From CBDCTM01 sp965222005 (GTDB lineage: Bacteria > Bacteroidota > Bacteroidia > Chitinophagales > Saprospiraceae), in the NCBI GenBank assembly GCA_965222005.1, contig OZ244935.1, positions 3,472,001 through 3,536,000 on the forward strand: 64,000 bases of DNA, read 5' to 3'. Below, piece after piece: positions 15,838 to 24,811 of this stretch. The position numbers and the translations under genes are program-made. Within the stretch, counting starts at the first letter, position 1; every line of letters begins with the position of its first letter. The notes below the pieces were generated by a model that saw only the letters and a list, made by a program, of their open reading frames with translations, was not told the origin of the DNA and searched no databases.

Positions 15838-16587
15838 TTAGTCATAAATTGTTATTTCGGTACTTCCCAATATTTTTTCATCTCCTTCTCCGTAAAAAGT
15901 TTCCTTAAAGACTATTCTGTTTTCAGAATCGTAATTGTATCTAATTGAAATTGTTTTGCCTATAAAATCTCCATTTTCATATCGCTCAATCTCAATTAAA
16001 TCGCCGTTTTCATTATGAACATAGGTATTCATCACTTCGCTTAATTCCGGCTTAACAATTTGACTCTGTTTTCTAAATCTGGTTTCCCAGAATTCTCTTG
16101 ATGTAAAACCATATTTTCCATTTATTATTTGGTCGATATAAACTGTATCATTCAAAGTTCGGTGAATTTCTTTAAAAGGATTTTCGCCTGTTACATATTT
16201 GGTTATTTCGGTCGTATTTAAATCAACTTTATTATAAACAGTAGAATCCTTCGTTGCGCTACGGTAGAAAAAAGTTTCTTTGATAGTTCTTTTCAATTCG
16301 TTATTTTTATCATATTCATAATTCTCTATTCTCTGGAATTGCCCATGATATTTCGGATATTCTCGAAACACAAGGTGATTGTTTTTAAAACTATCTCGCC
16401 ACGTAAAATTCAATGTATCAATTTGAGAATTATATTTTTCAGCGAACGAATTTCCCAAGAAAAGATACGTTTTACTCGTATAGATATTTGACCCGTTATT
16501 ATTGATTGAAATTTTATTGGATACACATCCGAATAGAAGAATTCCACCGAAAAAGGCAATCAATATTGATGTTTTTTCTTTTTTCAT
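15838..16587 (-). CDS. lipoprotein with RHS-like YD segments
   Basis: A 249-residue lipoprotein. I choose the ATG at 16587: it gives MKKEKTSILIAFFGGILLFGC, a signal peptide with lipobox LFGC. The longer frame to 16659 would run through the attC site. The start codon lies only 10 nt from the R' arm, so there is almost no leader, and expression must depend on an upstream promoter or leaderless-type initiation. The mature protein has segments YDKNNELKRTIKETFF and YNYDSENRIVFKETF that resemble the YD/toxin_15-like repeats of Bacteroidota surface lipoproteins. Function is unknown; it would be anchored in the outer or inner membrane. Confidence 0.82.
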   Translation of the reverse strand: MKKEKTSILIAFFGGILLFGCVSNKISINNNGSNIYTSKTYLFLGNSFAEKYNSQIDTLNFTWRDSFKNNHLVFREYPKYHGQFQRIENYEYDKNNELKRTIKETFFYRSATKDSTVYNKVDLNTTEITKYVTGENPFKEIHRTLNDTVYIDQIINGKYGFTSREFWETRFRKQSQIVKPELSEVMNTYVHNENGDLIEIERYENGDFIGKTISIRYNYDSENRIVFKETFYGEGDEKILGSTEITIYD

Positions 16588-16590
16588 GAG

Positions 16591-16716
16591 GTATAACGGT
16601 CTGCGTAAACGCCGTGCGGTTTTCAAAATGCTGAAAGGAACTGTAAAAATTTTTACCAAGTGACCAACATTTCGACCTCAAAGAAAGCCGCATGGTCGTT
16701 TTACGCTTTGTTGGTA
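16591..16716 (-). other. attC site 12 (long type)
   Basis: 126 bp, minus-strand R'' TACCAAC and R' GTTATAC. It ends the family A cassette 16597-17309. Confidence 0.94.
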
Positions 16717-17309
16717 GCCGTATTTTTCCGGCGCCTCAGCGCCGGTTTTCCTTTCAGGTAATTTCGGAGCCATATTACTCCAAACTGTTAAGGAACCAAT
16801 ATATGAAATTTTGTCGAGATGTGTATTTTGAATGTTATTTTTCTTCTACAATTCTACTGCTGTGGGCGTACTATTTTTCATGCTGCTTCAATACCTTTTC
16901 GGACTTGAGCTTACCGATTGTTGATTAACAATTAGCTGGATTAGGCCGAATTCATTATTTAACTCTATGATTTTCAACAATTTATGAATTGCAATAATTT
17001 TAAGTTATTAAACTTTATTACCGATGTTGTGGAGTTTGTAATTTTTACAATCTACTTGTCTCAATTAGTTTTAGGATTTCAATTACTTTCAAAAGCTCTT
17101 TGTGAATTGTTGTGATTCTTTGTCAAAGTATTCAATTACAAAATTCAAAATGCCGTAGTCCTGCCAATCGAAGAGGGGTGATTGTATCAATTTCAAAGCG
17201 GGCTGGCAAGCCTTTCAGGATGTTGTTTTCCTTTTCCAGGTATTGAATTTACTACGATGCTGTTTGAAAAATAGGAAAGCTGTGGGTTTGATTTTCTATG
17301 GCTACCCAA
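16597..17309 (-). repeat. ORF-less cassette, family A copy 2
   Basis: 713 bp, in tandem with copy 3. No supported gene. Same hairpin and motifs as at 6839-7551. Confidence 0.88.
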
Positions 17310-17429
17310 CGGCCTGCGTAAACGCCGTGCGGCTTTCAAGGTGCTGAAAGGAACTGCAAAAATTCTTTATCAACCAAAAGGCATTTCATCTTCCAAGTAG
17401 CCGCATGGACGCTTTACGCTTTGTTGGTA
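17304..17429 (-). other. attC site 13 (long type)
   Basis: 126 bp, minus-strand R'' TACCAAC and R' GTTGGGT. It ends the family A cassette 17310-18023. Confidence 0.94.
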
Positions 17430-18023
17430 GCCGTATTTTTCCGGCGCCTCAGCGCCGGTTTTCCTTTCAGGTAATTTCGGAGCCATATTAGTCCAAACTG
17501 TTAAGGAACCAATATATGAAATTTTGTCGAGATGTGTATTTTGAATGTTATTTTTCTTCTACAATTCTACTGCTGTGGGCGTACTATTTTTCATGCTGCT
17601 TCAATACCTTTTCGGAGTTGAGCTTACCGATTGTTGATTAACAATTAGCTGGATTAGGCCGAATTCATTATTTAACTCTATGATTTTCAATAATTTATGA
17701 ATTGCAATAATTTTAAGTTATTAAACTTTATTGCAGATGTTGTGGAGTTTGTAATTTTTACAATCTACTTGTCTCAATTAGTTTTAGGATTTCAATTACT
17801 TTCAAAAGCTCTTTGTGAATTGTTGTGATTCTTTGTCAAAATATTCAATTACAAAATTCAAAAGGCCGTAGTCCTGCCAATCGAAGAGGGATGATTGTAT
17901 CAATTTCAAAGCGGGTTGGCAAGCCTTTCAGGATGTTGTTTTCCTTTTTCAGGTATTCAATTTACTATGATGCTGTTTGAAAAATAGGAAAGCTGTGGGT
18001 TTGATTTTCCTATGGCTACCCAA
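17310..18023 (-). repeat. ORF-less cassette, family A copy 3
   Basis: 714 bp, a tandem near-duplicate of 16597-17309. No supported gene. Confidence 0.88.
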
Positions 18024-18141
18024 CGGCCCGGCTATGCGCCGTGTGGTGTTAAGATGCTGAAAGGAACAAAGGTGTAGTTTTTCGGTAAAGTTAAATTTTC
18101 GAAGAAAATTTAACCACATGGTCGCATAGCCAGTGTTGGCT
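18018..18141 (-). other. attC site 14 (long type, AT-rich hairpin)
   Basis: 124 bp, minus-strand R'' AGCCAAC and R' GTTGGGT. The centre carries an extra hairpin GTTAAATTTTC/GAAAATTTAAC. It ends the family D cassette 18024-21206. Confidence 0.92.
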
Positions 18142-18702
18142 GCATTCTCTTCTGCGCGTTGGCCAAAGTTTCCATTACAGTGTTTTGGCTGCTACTCAAT
18201 TTCTCTAATCTCAAAGCCCTTTTCAACAAAATTTTCAATGCTACTAATTTTAGATACAAATTTCAGTTACAATTTTCAACAGTCAATTTACCAAATTTTA
18301 CCAAATTAGAAATCTAATCTCAAAAATTGTCAATCAAAATTTAACTGCTGATGAAATTCAAAATTTTCTTGCTGATGAATTGAAGCCAGTACAATTACCC
18401 GTAATCCATCAATTGTGATTAAAATTATACGTAATAAATTGAAAATTAATGATTTACGGTAAATTTTGTTCAATCTCAATTTTTTGTAATTATCAATTCT
18501 AGTTTCAATTCAGGATAAATTATCAATCAGAATTTACTATCAAAGATTCTCTTTCAATTAGCTTTTTGGTACAGATGTTCATGCCATCCAATTCAAAAAA
18601 AGCGGGTCGGTGTATATTCCGGTAAACTTGTGCCACGGTTTCCGGAGCAAACTGTGCCACGGTTGTGAAGAGTCGATAATCTATTCTCAAAGTTAAAAAA
18701 TA

Positions 18703-19440
18703 TTAGCTGTTTACTCCTTTTGCCTTGCGCATAGACTCTCCCGAGAGAGTGATTCTATGTGAAGAATGCACCAATCTATCCAGGATAGCATCGGCAATAG
18801 TGCCCTCACCAATCAATTCATGCCATTTGCCCACAGGGATTTGAGAAGTGATGATAATGGATGATTGGTCGTACTTGTATTCGACAATATCCATGAGCGC
18901 CTGCCTGATGATATTATCTATTTCGCTGAGACCAAAATCATCGATAATGAGTAAAGCGGTTTGTTTGATCGTTTTGATTAGCCGTTGGTAGTTGCCTTCA
19001 ATTTTGGCCAGTCTGACCTGATCGGATAAATTACTCATGGTGTAGTATTGGGTTTTGTGTAGTTGTATACAAGCCTGATGTCCGAGGGCTTGAGCCAGGT
19101 AGGTCTTGCCCGTTCCGGTGGGACCGATGATAATCAGATTTTGGTGTTTCTGAATAAAGTCCAAAGTGGCCAGTCGGTTGAAGTAATTTTTGTCCAGTCC
19201 GCGAGGAGTGGTAAAATCGACATTGGCAATGGCGGCACCGGAGCGGAAGTGAGCTCGTTTGATCAGATTCTCCATTTTCCGGTTTTGCCGGTATTCCCAT
19301 TCCTGGTCAGCCAGCAGAGCAGTGTACTGATCCAGGGTATAGTCCTGGTAAAGGTTGTCTTGCATACTGAGGTGATGGATATGGGCCATGCCTTTGAGTC
19401 GCATTGTTTTTAGCTTTTCTACTGTGGTTTGTGTATTCAT
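18703..19440 (-). CDS. istB: IS21 helper ATPase IstB (element A)
   Basis: A 245-residue AAA+ ATPase that loads the IstA transposase on target DNA. It has an N-terminal helical domain, Walker A GPTGTGKTYLAQALG, and Walker B ALLIIDDFG. The C-terminus is VHSSHRITLSGESMRK, close to the usual IstB ending. It is encoded 22 nt downstream of istA in the same operon. The start is ATG 19440. It is only about 30-40% like the other two IstB proteins in the window by eye, so this is a different IS21 subgroup. Confidence 0.95.
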   Translation of the reverse strand: MNTQTTVEKLKTMRLKGMAHIHHLSMQDNLYQDYTLDQYTALLADQEWEYRQNRKMENLIKRAHFRSGAAIANVDFTTPRGLDKNYFNRLATLDFIQKHQNLIIIGPTGTGKTYLAQALGHQACIQLHKTQYYTMSNLSDQVRLAKIEGNYQRLIKTIKQTALLIIDDFGLSEIDNIIRQALMDIVEYKYDQSSIIITSQIPVGKWHELIGEGTIADAILDRLVHSSHRITLSGESMRKAKGVNS

Positions 19441-19462
19441 TGTTGTAAATTTTTAGAAAGGT

Positions 19463-21016
19463 TTAAGTGTAATATTGACTGCCTCGGATATTGTCATGTT
19501 CCGGGATGGTTGTTGTCTTGGTTGTGGCCTGGAACAGATCCTGCTCCAGGTCCATATTGTTTTTCAAAATATCCCTAACGGTACTATAACTGAAGTAGGG
19601 ATATTGACGAGCGCGAATAACAGCACTTTGAAGCCGGTCGACAGGATAATCCTTGACCAATTGCAAAATGCCCATGCACTGCTTGTAAGCTACTTCGGGA
19701 TAGGTCGCTTGTTGGATCAATCCTTTGATGTAATATTCTACATCCTCACCGTATTTGCGGGCCCATTTTTGAAAGAACTCCGGCGACCAGTCGTTGTAAA
19801 ATCGATGGGTGCTTTTCATGTGTTTACTGATGGTGGTATAGCGCCCGGGGCGAGGGTCTCTTCTGTGAGTGGCGATACGTTCTTTAGCATAGAAGACCTC
19901 TACCGTTTTGGTGTTGTATTGCACCTCTACCTTTTTACCAATAAATCGATGGGGGACGCTGTAGTAGTGCCTGTCGGCGGATAAGTAGACATGTCCCATT
20001 TTTTGTACGGTTGCTATTTTATAGTACCTAAGTTCGTAAGGCTGGGCGGCAAGTGGTAAGAGCTCCTCTTTTTCAATATCATGAAACTGCTGACGGCGAG
20101 TCAGCTTTATCTGACTGAACATTCGGTCATTATAGTCTTCCAACAACTCAGCAATGGCTTTATTCAACTCTGTTAAAGAGAAAAAGATCTGTTTGGAGAG
20201 GGGATAAAAAATACGTTGGTATACCAGCTTGACGGCATTTTCTACCAATGCTTTGTCTTGTGGACAATACGTTCGAGTAGGATTAATCGAACAACCGTAA
20301 TGCAGTGCAAAATCTGAAAATGTCTTGTTCAAAACCGGTTCATATTTACTGCCCTTGGTAACTGCCGATTTGAGATTATCCACCACAATACTCCTGGGGA
20401 CACCTCCCATAAACTTCAGGCAGTTGTTCATCGAGTCAATAAAATCTTCCCCTTTCTGAGAAGGGGTCGCTTCCACATAAGTATACCCACTACAAGGCAA
20501 GGTGGCTACAAATACCTCCACCTCGATTTGTTCTCCAGTCTCCATATCTACGAAAAATAACTTCTTGCCGGTATAATCTACATATAGTTTATCTCCGGCT
20601 TTATGCACCAGTTTTCCTGAGCCGTCCACTTGTTGAAGCCAACGGTTCAAGTGTTCGTTAAACTGGGAAGAGCGATATCCGTCGGGGTGACGGCTTAGAT
20701 ACTCCCTCCATAAGGTAAGACGCGTACAACCTACCTTTTTGAGCTCTTTACGAAAATAAGGAAAGTAGCTACTCAAAGTCTGATAACGATCTTTATCCGT
20801 CGTGCTAACGCCCGGAAACAACTCTTCCAGTGATCGGTCATCTAACTGTCCAAGTACTTCATATGACCGGCCTGTGGCTTTTAACAGGCGTACGTATTCA
20901 TTGATCGTATTGCGATGAATACCTAACAACCGGCTGATGCTCCGGTTGCTCTCGCCTCGAATTTTGAGTTGTAATAATTGTCTGATTTGCATGATCCCTA
21001 TTCGTTGGTTCGCCAT
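19463..21016 (-). CDS. istA: IS21 transposase IstA (element A)
   Basis: A 517-residue transposase. The N-terminal helix-turn-helix is visible in RQLLQLKIRGESNRSISRLLG. The rve-type catalytic domain shows Asp in YVDYTGKKLFF, Asp in IVVDNLKSAV and Glu in ALVENAVKLVYQRI. A C-terminal Mu-type beta domain follows (HVYLSADRHYYSVPHRFIGK). It is intact and transcribed with istB. The element sits inside a family D cassette. Confidence 0.95.
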   Translation of the reverse strand: MANQRIGIMQIRQLLQLKIRGESNRSISRLLGIHRNTINEYVRLLKATGRSYEVLGQLDDRSLEELFPGVSTTDKDRYQTLSSYFPYFRKELKKVGCTRLTLWREYLSRHPDGYRSSQFNEHLNRWLQQVDGSGKLVHKAGDKLYVDYTGKKLFFVDMETGEQIEVEVFVATLPCSGYTYVEATPSQKGEDFIDSMNNCLKFMGGVPRSIVVDNLKSAVTKGSKYEPVLNKTFSDFALHYGCSINPTRTYCPQDKALVENAVKLVYQRIFYPLSKQIFFSLTELNKAIAELLEDYNDRMFSQIKLTRRQQFHDIEKEELLPLAAQPYELRYYKIATVQKMGHVYLSADRHYYSVPHRFIGKKVEVQYNTKTVEVFYAKERIATHRRDPRPGRYTTISKHMKSTHRFYNDWSPEFFQKWARKYGEDVEYYIKGLIQQATYPEVAYKQCMGILQLVKDYPVDRLQSAVIRARQYPYFSYSTVRDILKNNMDLEQDLFQATTKTTTIPEHDNIRGSQYYT

Positions 21017-21200
21017 AGTGTTTTACTGTTTTATTTTTCAGTAAAACACCGAATAGAAATCGACTCTTTTAACTAAAGTGACACATTTTGCTCCGGTCAG
21101 CTGGTTTTTTTGGCACAACTTGCTCCGGAATCAGTGGCACATTTTCACCGGTTTTGGTGGCACATTTTGCTCCGGTTTAGCCAGTCGGCCCAACCATTGC

Positions 21201-21326
21201 AGCCAACGGAAAGTGGAGACGATGTGCGGCTCACAAAAACTGTTCGAGACTAAAATACTCATTTTTTGGTAAGGTTAAAATTTCAAAGAAATTTTAACCG
21301 CATATACGTACTCCGCATTGTTGCAG
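21201..21326 (-). other. attC site 15 (long type, AT-rich hairpin)
   Basis: 126 bp, minus-strand R'' CTGCAAC and R' GTTGGCT, with central hairpin GGTTAAAATTTC/GAAATTTTAACC. It ends cassette 21207-23503. That cassette's first bases (GTTGGCTG) do not match its R'', so the cassette is chimeric. Confidence 0.9.
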
Positions 21327-21336
21327 GCAGGTTTTT

Positions 21337-21738
21337 TTAACTTAATTTATCAAGAAATTCTTTCTCAGTGAGAATATCAGTTTGCTCTATTTTTTGTAAT
21401 TCAAGTAAATCCTTATCTCCTGTTATTAAATAATCTGCTTGACCATCTACAGATAAATTTAATAGAAAATTATCTTTTGGATCTCTGCAAATTTCTAAGT
21501 CAGATTTAACATCAATAGTTTCTCCATAGTAATCAAACATTAAGAGAAGGTTTATAACATCTTCTTTAGAGAAATATTTTTCAAATTTAGGTCTATTAAC
21601 AACCTCAATAAATTCTTGTAAAGATTCTTGGCTGAAGAGAATGATTAGTTGGTTGTTATTAATCAATTCGTCAATTCTGGAGAGTTTGTTAGTAATAAGA
21701 TAGCTTATCCAAAGATTGGTATCAAAGATGATTCTCAT
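21337..21738 (-). CDS. PIN-domain toxin (VapC-like)
   Basis: A 133-residue PIN-domain ribonuclease, the toxin of a VapBC-like pair. Acidic metal-binding residues are Asp6 in IIFDTNLWIS, Glu42 in SLQEFIEVV, Asp86/Asp89 in CRDPKDNFLL and Asp108/Asp110 in LITGDKDLL. The segment DPKDNxxL and the arrangement TGDxDLL mark the 'toxin component, PIN family' subgroup rather than classic VapC. It starts at ATG 21738 and overlaps the antitoxin stop by 4 nt (ATGA), so translation is coupled. It ends 11 nt before the attC, giving a compact cassette. Confidence 0.9.
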   Translation of the reverse strand: MRIIFDTNLWISYLITNKLSRIDELINNNQLIILFSQESLQEFIEVVNRPKFEKYFSKEDVINLLLMFDYYGETIDVKSDLEICRDPKDNFLLNLSVDGQADYLITGDKDLLELQKIEQTDILTEKEFLDKLS

Positions 21739-21968
21739 TTTTTATTGCTTTGATCATCTTTGTACCTTTTTTCTCTTACTTGTTCTATTTCATCAGATAT
21801 TTTATCCAAATCGATATCACTTGCATTATTGTCTCTTAACTTTTTAAGAAGTTGCGAGAATCTAGTTTTGGGGTCTTCTAAATCTCTTATCCTAATAAGG
21901 TTTAGCTTGGCTAACTCATCTAACAATTTCCTTGCATCAGGATTTAGAATTTCAATTTGTATAGTCAT
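21735..21968 (-). CDS. antitoxin paired with PIN toxin
   Basis: A 77-residue, highly charged protein immediately upstream of and overlapping the PIN toxin gene. It begins MTIQIEILNPDARKLLDELAKLNLIRI, the pattern of short antitoxins whose N-terminus forms a strand-helix DNA-binding fold, and then has a charged helical tail (SDEIEQVREKRYKDDQ) for toxin binding. It would neutralise the nuclease and repress the operon. About 100 nt of AT-rich leader separate it from the IS481 copy upstream. The original cassette start has been lost at that IS. Confidence 0.82.
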   Translation of the reverse strand: MTIQIEILNPDARKLLDELAKLNLIRIRDLEDPKTRFSQLLKKLRDNNASDIDLDKISDEIEQVREKRYKDDQSNKK

Positions 21969-22068
21969 TGTTTTCCAAATTTTATTTTGTCAACTATGTG
22001 TGTTACTATTATATACTAAACATAAGTTAATCTAAACTAATTTCATATAAATTGTATTTTTTTCTTAC

Positions 22069-23492
22069 GGGGTGCAACAGACATCGTACACACAGTTCAA
22101 TAGACATGGGTTACACTTTTTATTCATAAATATAATACTTTTCTTCCAGAGCAGCCCTGGCTGTGGAGCGTAGCGGAACAGCCAGGGCTGCTGCGATTTT
22201 AATTTACCCCCCCCGACGCCTTCCGTTCATATCTTTATCAGAATCTAATAAATGATATTTACCCTTTTGAACTTGTTCGCCTTCTTTAAAATATCCCAGA
22301 GGATAATTTCTATAGAATACTTGATAAATTCTATTCCCTAATTTTTTAATTCCGACATATTTACCGATGAGACATCTGCTAATATTCACCCATTCGTAAG
22401 CACCCCATCTGATGGCTCCACTTGCAGTAACTTTCTTGACCATCAAATCGGAATCGTATTCTATTGGAGCTATTTTATCAGACCATTCTCTATTGGATAA
22501 CTGATGAACTTTACCGGGCGTTTTCATATCTAATTTTTCGTGAGGTCGTTCAAAATTATATTCCTTAACAAAGGCATTCATTCGTCTGTTCTGACTTCTG
22601 AGATTATGAGCAGGAGGTTTACAGCAACGAGCTTTAAGATCTTTATGCATACGCTCGTGACGTCCATTTTGGTCAGGTCTGCCTGGATCGGAAAACACAG
22701 GTTGGATGCCATGATCCAAAAGCCAGTAGGACAAATATCCGTATCCTGCAGGGCTTTGAATGGACGCAAAAGCACTCCCATTGTCCGTATGGAAGTATTT
22801 TGGTTTTCCATATTGCTTAAAAACTTTTTTGAGGACAGAGATTACATTTTTGGTATTTTCATTATACTGGCCTTGAATATCGAAAATAAATCGAGAACAG
22901 GAATCGCAAATAGTCAAAGGAAAGCATCGTTTTTTATTACCGAGTAAAAAGGAACCTTTATAATCAGCGGACCAAATTTCGTTACATTGCTGAGGATCGA
23001 AAACGGGGTAGGAGGGTTCGATTTTTCTTCTTCTCTTTTTGGGTGTAACTAAGCCTTGTCTGATTAAAATATTGTGAATAGTAGTTACACTGGGGACTAA
23101 ATTTTCATCAAATTTTTCAATGACTTTAATTCTGATTTTTTTAGCACCCCAATTTTTTTTACCTCTCCAGAATTTTATTTCATCAATAATGTTTTGATCA
23201 GTTGAATCAGGACTATTTAAAGGTTTACGAGATCGATCAGCTAAATGGTGGATACCATTTTCTTTATATCTATTAATAATTTTATAGCCAGTTTTTCTAC
23301 TGATGCAATAAGCTTCGCACAAGCTATTAAAATAAAATTGTCCGCTTTCCCATTCGCGAATAAAAGCAATTTTTTGATCCATAGGTGTGTTGTTTTTCCA
23401 AGGCATAGCATTTTATTATGCAATTTATGCCTTTTTAAAAGTGTCACCTATGTCTGTTGAACTCTGTCACCTATGTCTGTTGTTCGTACCCC
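22069..23492 (-). mobile_element. IS481-family element, copy 1
   Basis: 1,424 bp, bounded by GGGGTGCAACAGACAT and ...GACATAGGTGACA-type ends closing in GTACCCC. A 14-bp perfect stem (22151-22164 with 22178-22191, GCAGCCCTGGCTGT) follows the transposase stop. No target duplication is visible. Its right end abuts the AT located 10 nt from the attC 16 R' arm. Two further copies look identical. Confidence 0.88.
22204..23406 (-). CDS. IS481-family transposase, copy 1
   Basis: A 400-residue transposase. The N-terminal helix-turn-helix includes QFYFNSLCEAYCISRKTGYKI and KENGIHHLADRSRKP. The rve-type DDE core has Asp in WSADYKGSFLLG, Asp in YFHTDNGSAF and Glu in GRHERMHKDLK. The C-terminal part is RPHEKLDMKTPGKVH and following. 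It ends in a Gly/Arg tail (NGRRRGG) encoded by a run of C on the plus strand. It is complete and apparently identical to the copies at 25807 and 47555, so recent transposition or recombination is likely. Confidence 0.94.
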   Translation of the reverse strand: MPWKNNTPMDQKIAFIREWESGQFYFNSLCEAYCISRKTGYKIINRYKENGIHHLADRSRKPLNSPDSTDQNIIDEIKFWRGKKNWGAKKIRIKVIEKFDENLVPSVTTIHNILIRQGLVTPKKRRRKIEPSYPVFDPQQCNEIWSADYKGSFLLGNKKRCFPLTICDSCSRFIFDIQGQYNENTKNVISVLKKVFKQYGKPKYFHTDNGSAFASIQSPAGYGYLSYWLLDHGIQPVFSDPGRPDQNGRHERMHKDLKARCCKPPAHNLRSQNRRMNAFVKEYNFERPHEKLDMKTPGKVHQLSNREWSDKIAPIEYDSDLMVKKVTASGAIRWGAYEWVNISRCLIGKYVGIKKLGNRIYQVFYRNYPLGYFKEGEQVQKGKYHLLDSDKDMNGRRRGG

Positions 23493-23497
23493 ATTGC

Positions 23498-23562
23498 AGC
23501 CAACGGCTCGCATACACGACGGCCGACGTTTAGGAGGCTGGCCGATGTATGCTGTGTTAGCA
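23498..23562 (-). other. attC site 16 (short type)
   Basis: 65 bp, minus-strand R'' TGCTAAC and R' GTTGGCT. It ends cassette 23504-24680, which begins GTTAGCACCA. Confidence 0.9.
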
Positions 23563-23574
23563 CCAGTTCTTCCC

Positions 23575-24234
23575 TTATTCTTTCTTGTTTGCTTTAATAT
23601 AATAATTTACTCCTACTCCAAATGTAAAATACCCATCAAATCCAAATTCAGGTCTTATTGCCCATTCATTCAAATTACTACTCAAGCCCACTCCAAAATT
23701 TATCCCTGGCATAAACCCAATTCCATCTCCTATAAGAACATGTGCTTTGGGAATTAGATTAAATTCAAAAGTGTCATTATTTCTAAAGGTAAAAAAGAAC
23801 CTGGGATCAAGACTAAATAACGATTCTCCTTCATATAGATAAATACTCAAAGGAATTGATAGTGCAAATTTATCTTTCTTTAAGCTGAATTTATTACTTA
23901 ATTCAAAATAATTTAATCCACTAATGTCAATTTCCTCATCAAATATTTCGAATGAATATTTCGTATTTATTCGTTCGTATCTTAACTTCATATTAAATCG
24001 GTCAGAAATACCATATCCAACCCCAAATCCAAAATTATTATTAAGGTTTACATACCCATCTTCTAAAAAAGAGGTGCCATAATAAACTGAGTAATTCCCT
24101 TGCACTTCAATATCTCCTTTATCCAACAATTTTGCACTTTCAAATGTCGAATTGATAGGAGCGAAACATCCTGTCGACAAAATGATTAATATCAAATTTA
24201 AGGCAACTACAATAAAATTTAGTTTGGTATTCAT
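23575..24234 (-). CDS. lipoprotein, probable outer-membrane beta-barrel
   Basis: A 219-residue protein with signal peptide and lipobox (LNLILIILSTGC). The mature part is a series of alternating hydrophobic strands ending in aromatic residues, for example NNFGFGVGYGISDRFNMKLRYERI, DKFALSIPLSIYLYEG, PGINFGVGLSS and the C-terminal FGVGVNYYIK. This is the look of a small outer-membrane beta-barrel. Exact family unknown. It is the only gene of its cassette, with the stop 12 nt from the attC and a 419-bp IS110 derivative filling the stretch upstream of its start (ATG 24234). Confidence 0.8.
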   Translation of the reverse strand: MNTKLNFIVVALNLILIILSTGCFAPINSTFESAKLLDKGDIEVQGNYSVYYGTSFLEDGYVNLNNNFGFGVGYGISDRFNMKLRYERINTKYSFEIFDEEIDISGLNYFELSNKFSLKKDKFALSIPLSIYLYEGESLFSLDPRFFFTFRNNDTFEFNLIPKAHVLIGDGIGFMPGINFGVGLSSNLNEWAIRPEFGFDGYFTFGVGVNYYIKANKKE

Positions 24235-24252
24235 TATGTTTTGTTTTTTAAT

Positions 24253-24671
24253 ACTGACTAACGTTTATAACTAACTGATTATCAATAGCTATTTTTGCCG
24301 TTTTTTGATCTAGGAACAATAACATCCAGCCTATATGACATACATATAACCCAGATAAAATATTAATAAAAAGCCAATTCAAATGATGTATGTTCCACGG
24401 AAATGTCTATTTATCTTATGATTCAAAATTATACTGATCGGGGTAGAATTTAATCTCCTCCAGTGAAATCAACTTGTAGTAGGATATTTCAATACTACAT
24501 TCACATTTCTAACCAGAATTGGCGGCGGGCTTACTTCTCATTTTCACGATTAGCATTGGCACCTCTTAAAAAAACGGCCTTGTCAAGGAACATACATCAA
24601 TCTAAAGATAGGATTTTGTTTTCGTTAGCTTCACAAATCAATAAAATTCTTTCTGATTTTTATACTCGAAT
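24253..24671 (-). mobile_element. 419-bp IS110-derived non-autonomous element, copy 2
   Basis: Same 419-bp sequence as 5833-6251. Both flanking cores are AT (24251-24252 and 24670-24671). The right junction is GAATTGGTGCTAAC, 10 nt from the attC 17 R' arm. Confidence 0.86.
24425..24630 (-). ncRNA. candidate bridge-RNA region, copy 2
   Basis: Same sequence as 6005-6210, with the GTAGTA/TACTAC hairpin and the internal GAATTGGCG. Confidence 0.45.
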
Positions 24672-24674
24672 TGG

Positions 24675-24800
24675 TGCTAACGGAAAGCGGAGACGATGTG
24701 CGGCTCACAAGTGCTGTTCGGGACTAATTTACTCATTTTTAGGTAAGTTTAGAATTTCGTAGAAATTTTAACCGCATATACGTACTCCGCATTGTTGGTG
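24675..24800 (-). other. attC site 17 (long type, AT-rich hairpin)
   Basis: 126 bp, minus-strand R'' CACCAAC and R' GTTAGCA. It ends cassette 24681-27106, whose start (GTTGGCTG) does not match its R'', so the cassette is chimeric. Confidence 0.9.
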
Positions 24801-24811
24801 GCAGTGATTTT

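Larger units (their letters stand above)
18611..21183 (-). mobile_element. IS21-family element A
   Basis: 2,573 bp, beginning TGTATATTCCGG and ending CTCCGGTTTAGCCA (TG...CA), with 5-bp duplication GTCGG on both sides (18606-18610 and 21184-21188). Several copies of a TTGCTCCGG-like repeat lie near both ends, as usual for IS21. It carries istA and istB. Confidence 0.92.
18024..21206 (-). repeat. ORF-less cassette, family D copy 1, carrying IS21
   Basis: The family D sequence (18142-18610 and 21184-21206) is very AT-rich, with no supported gene. An IS21 splits it near its start. Intact copies are at 41146-41740 and 41741-42342. Confidence 0.86.

Noticed and set aside
22151..22191. Strong stem-loop behind the IS481 transposase as a standalone RNA gene
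   Set aside because: It is part of all three IS481 copies and best read as an IS-borne insulator or terminator-like hairpin. It has no T-run and no independent conservation.
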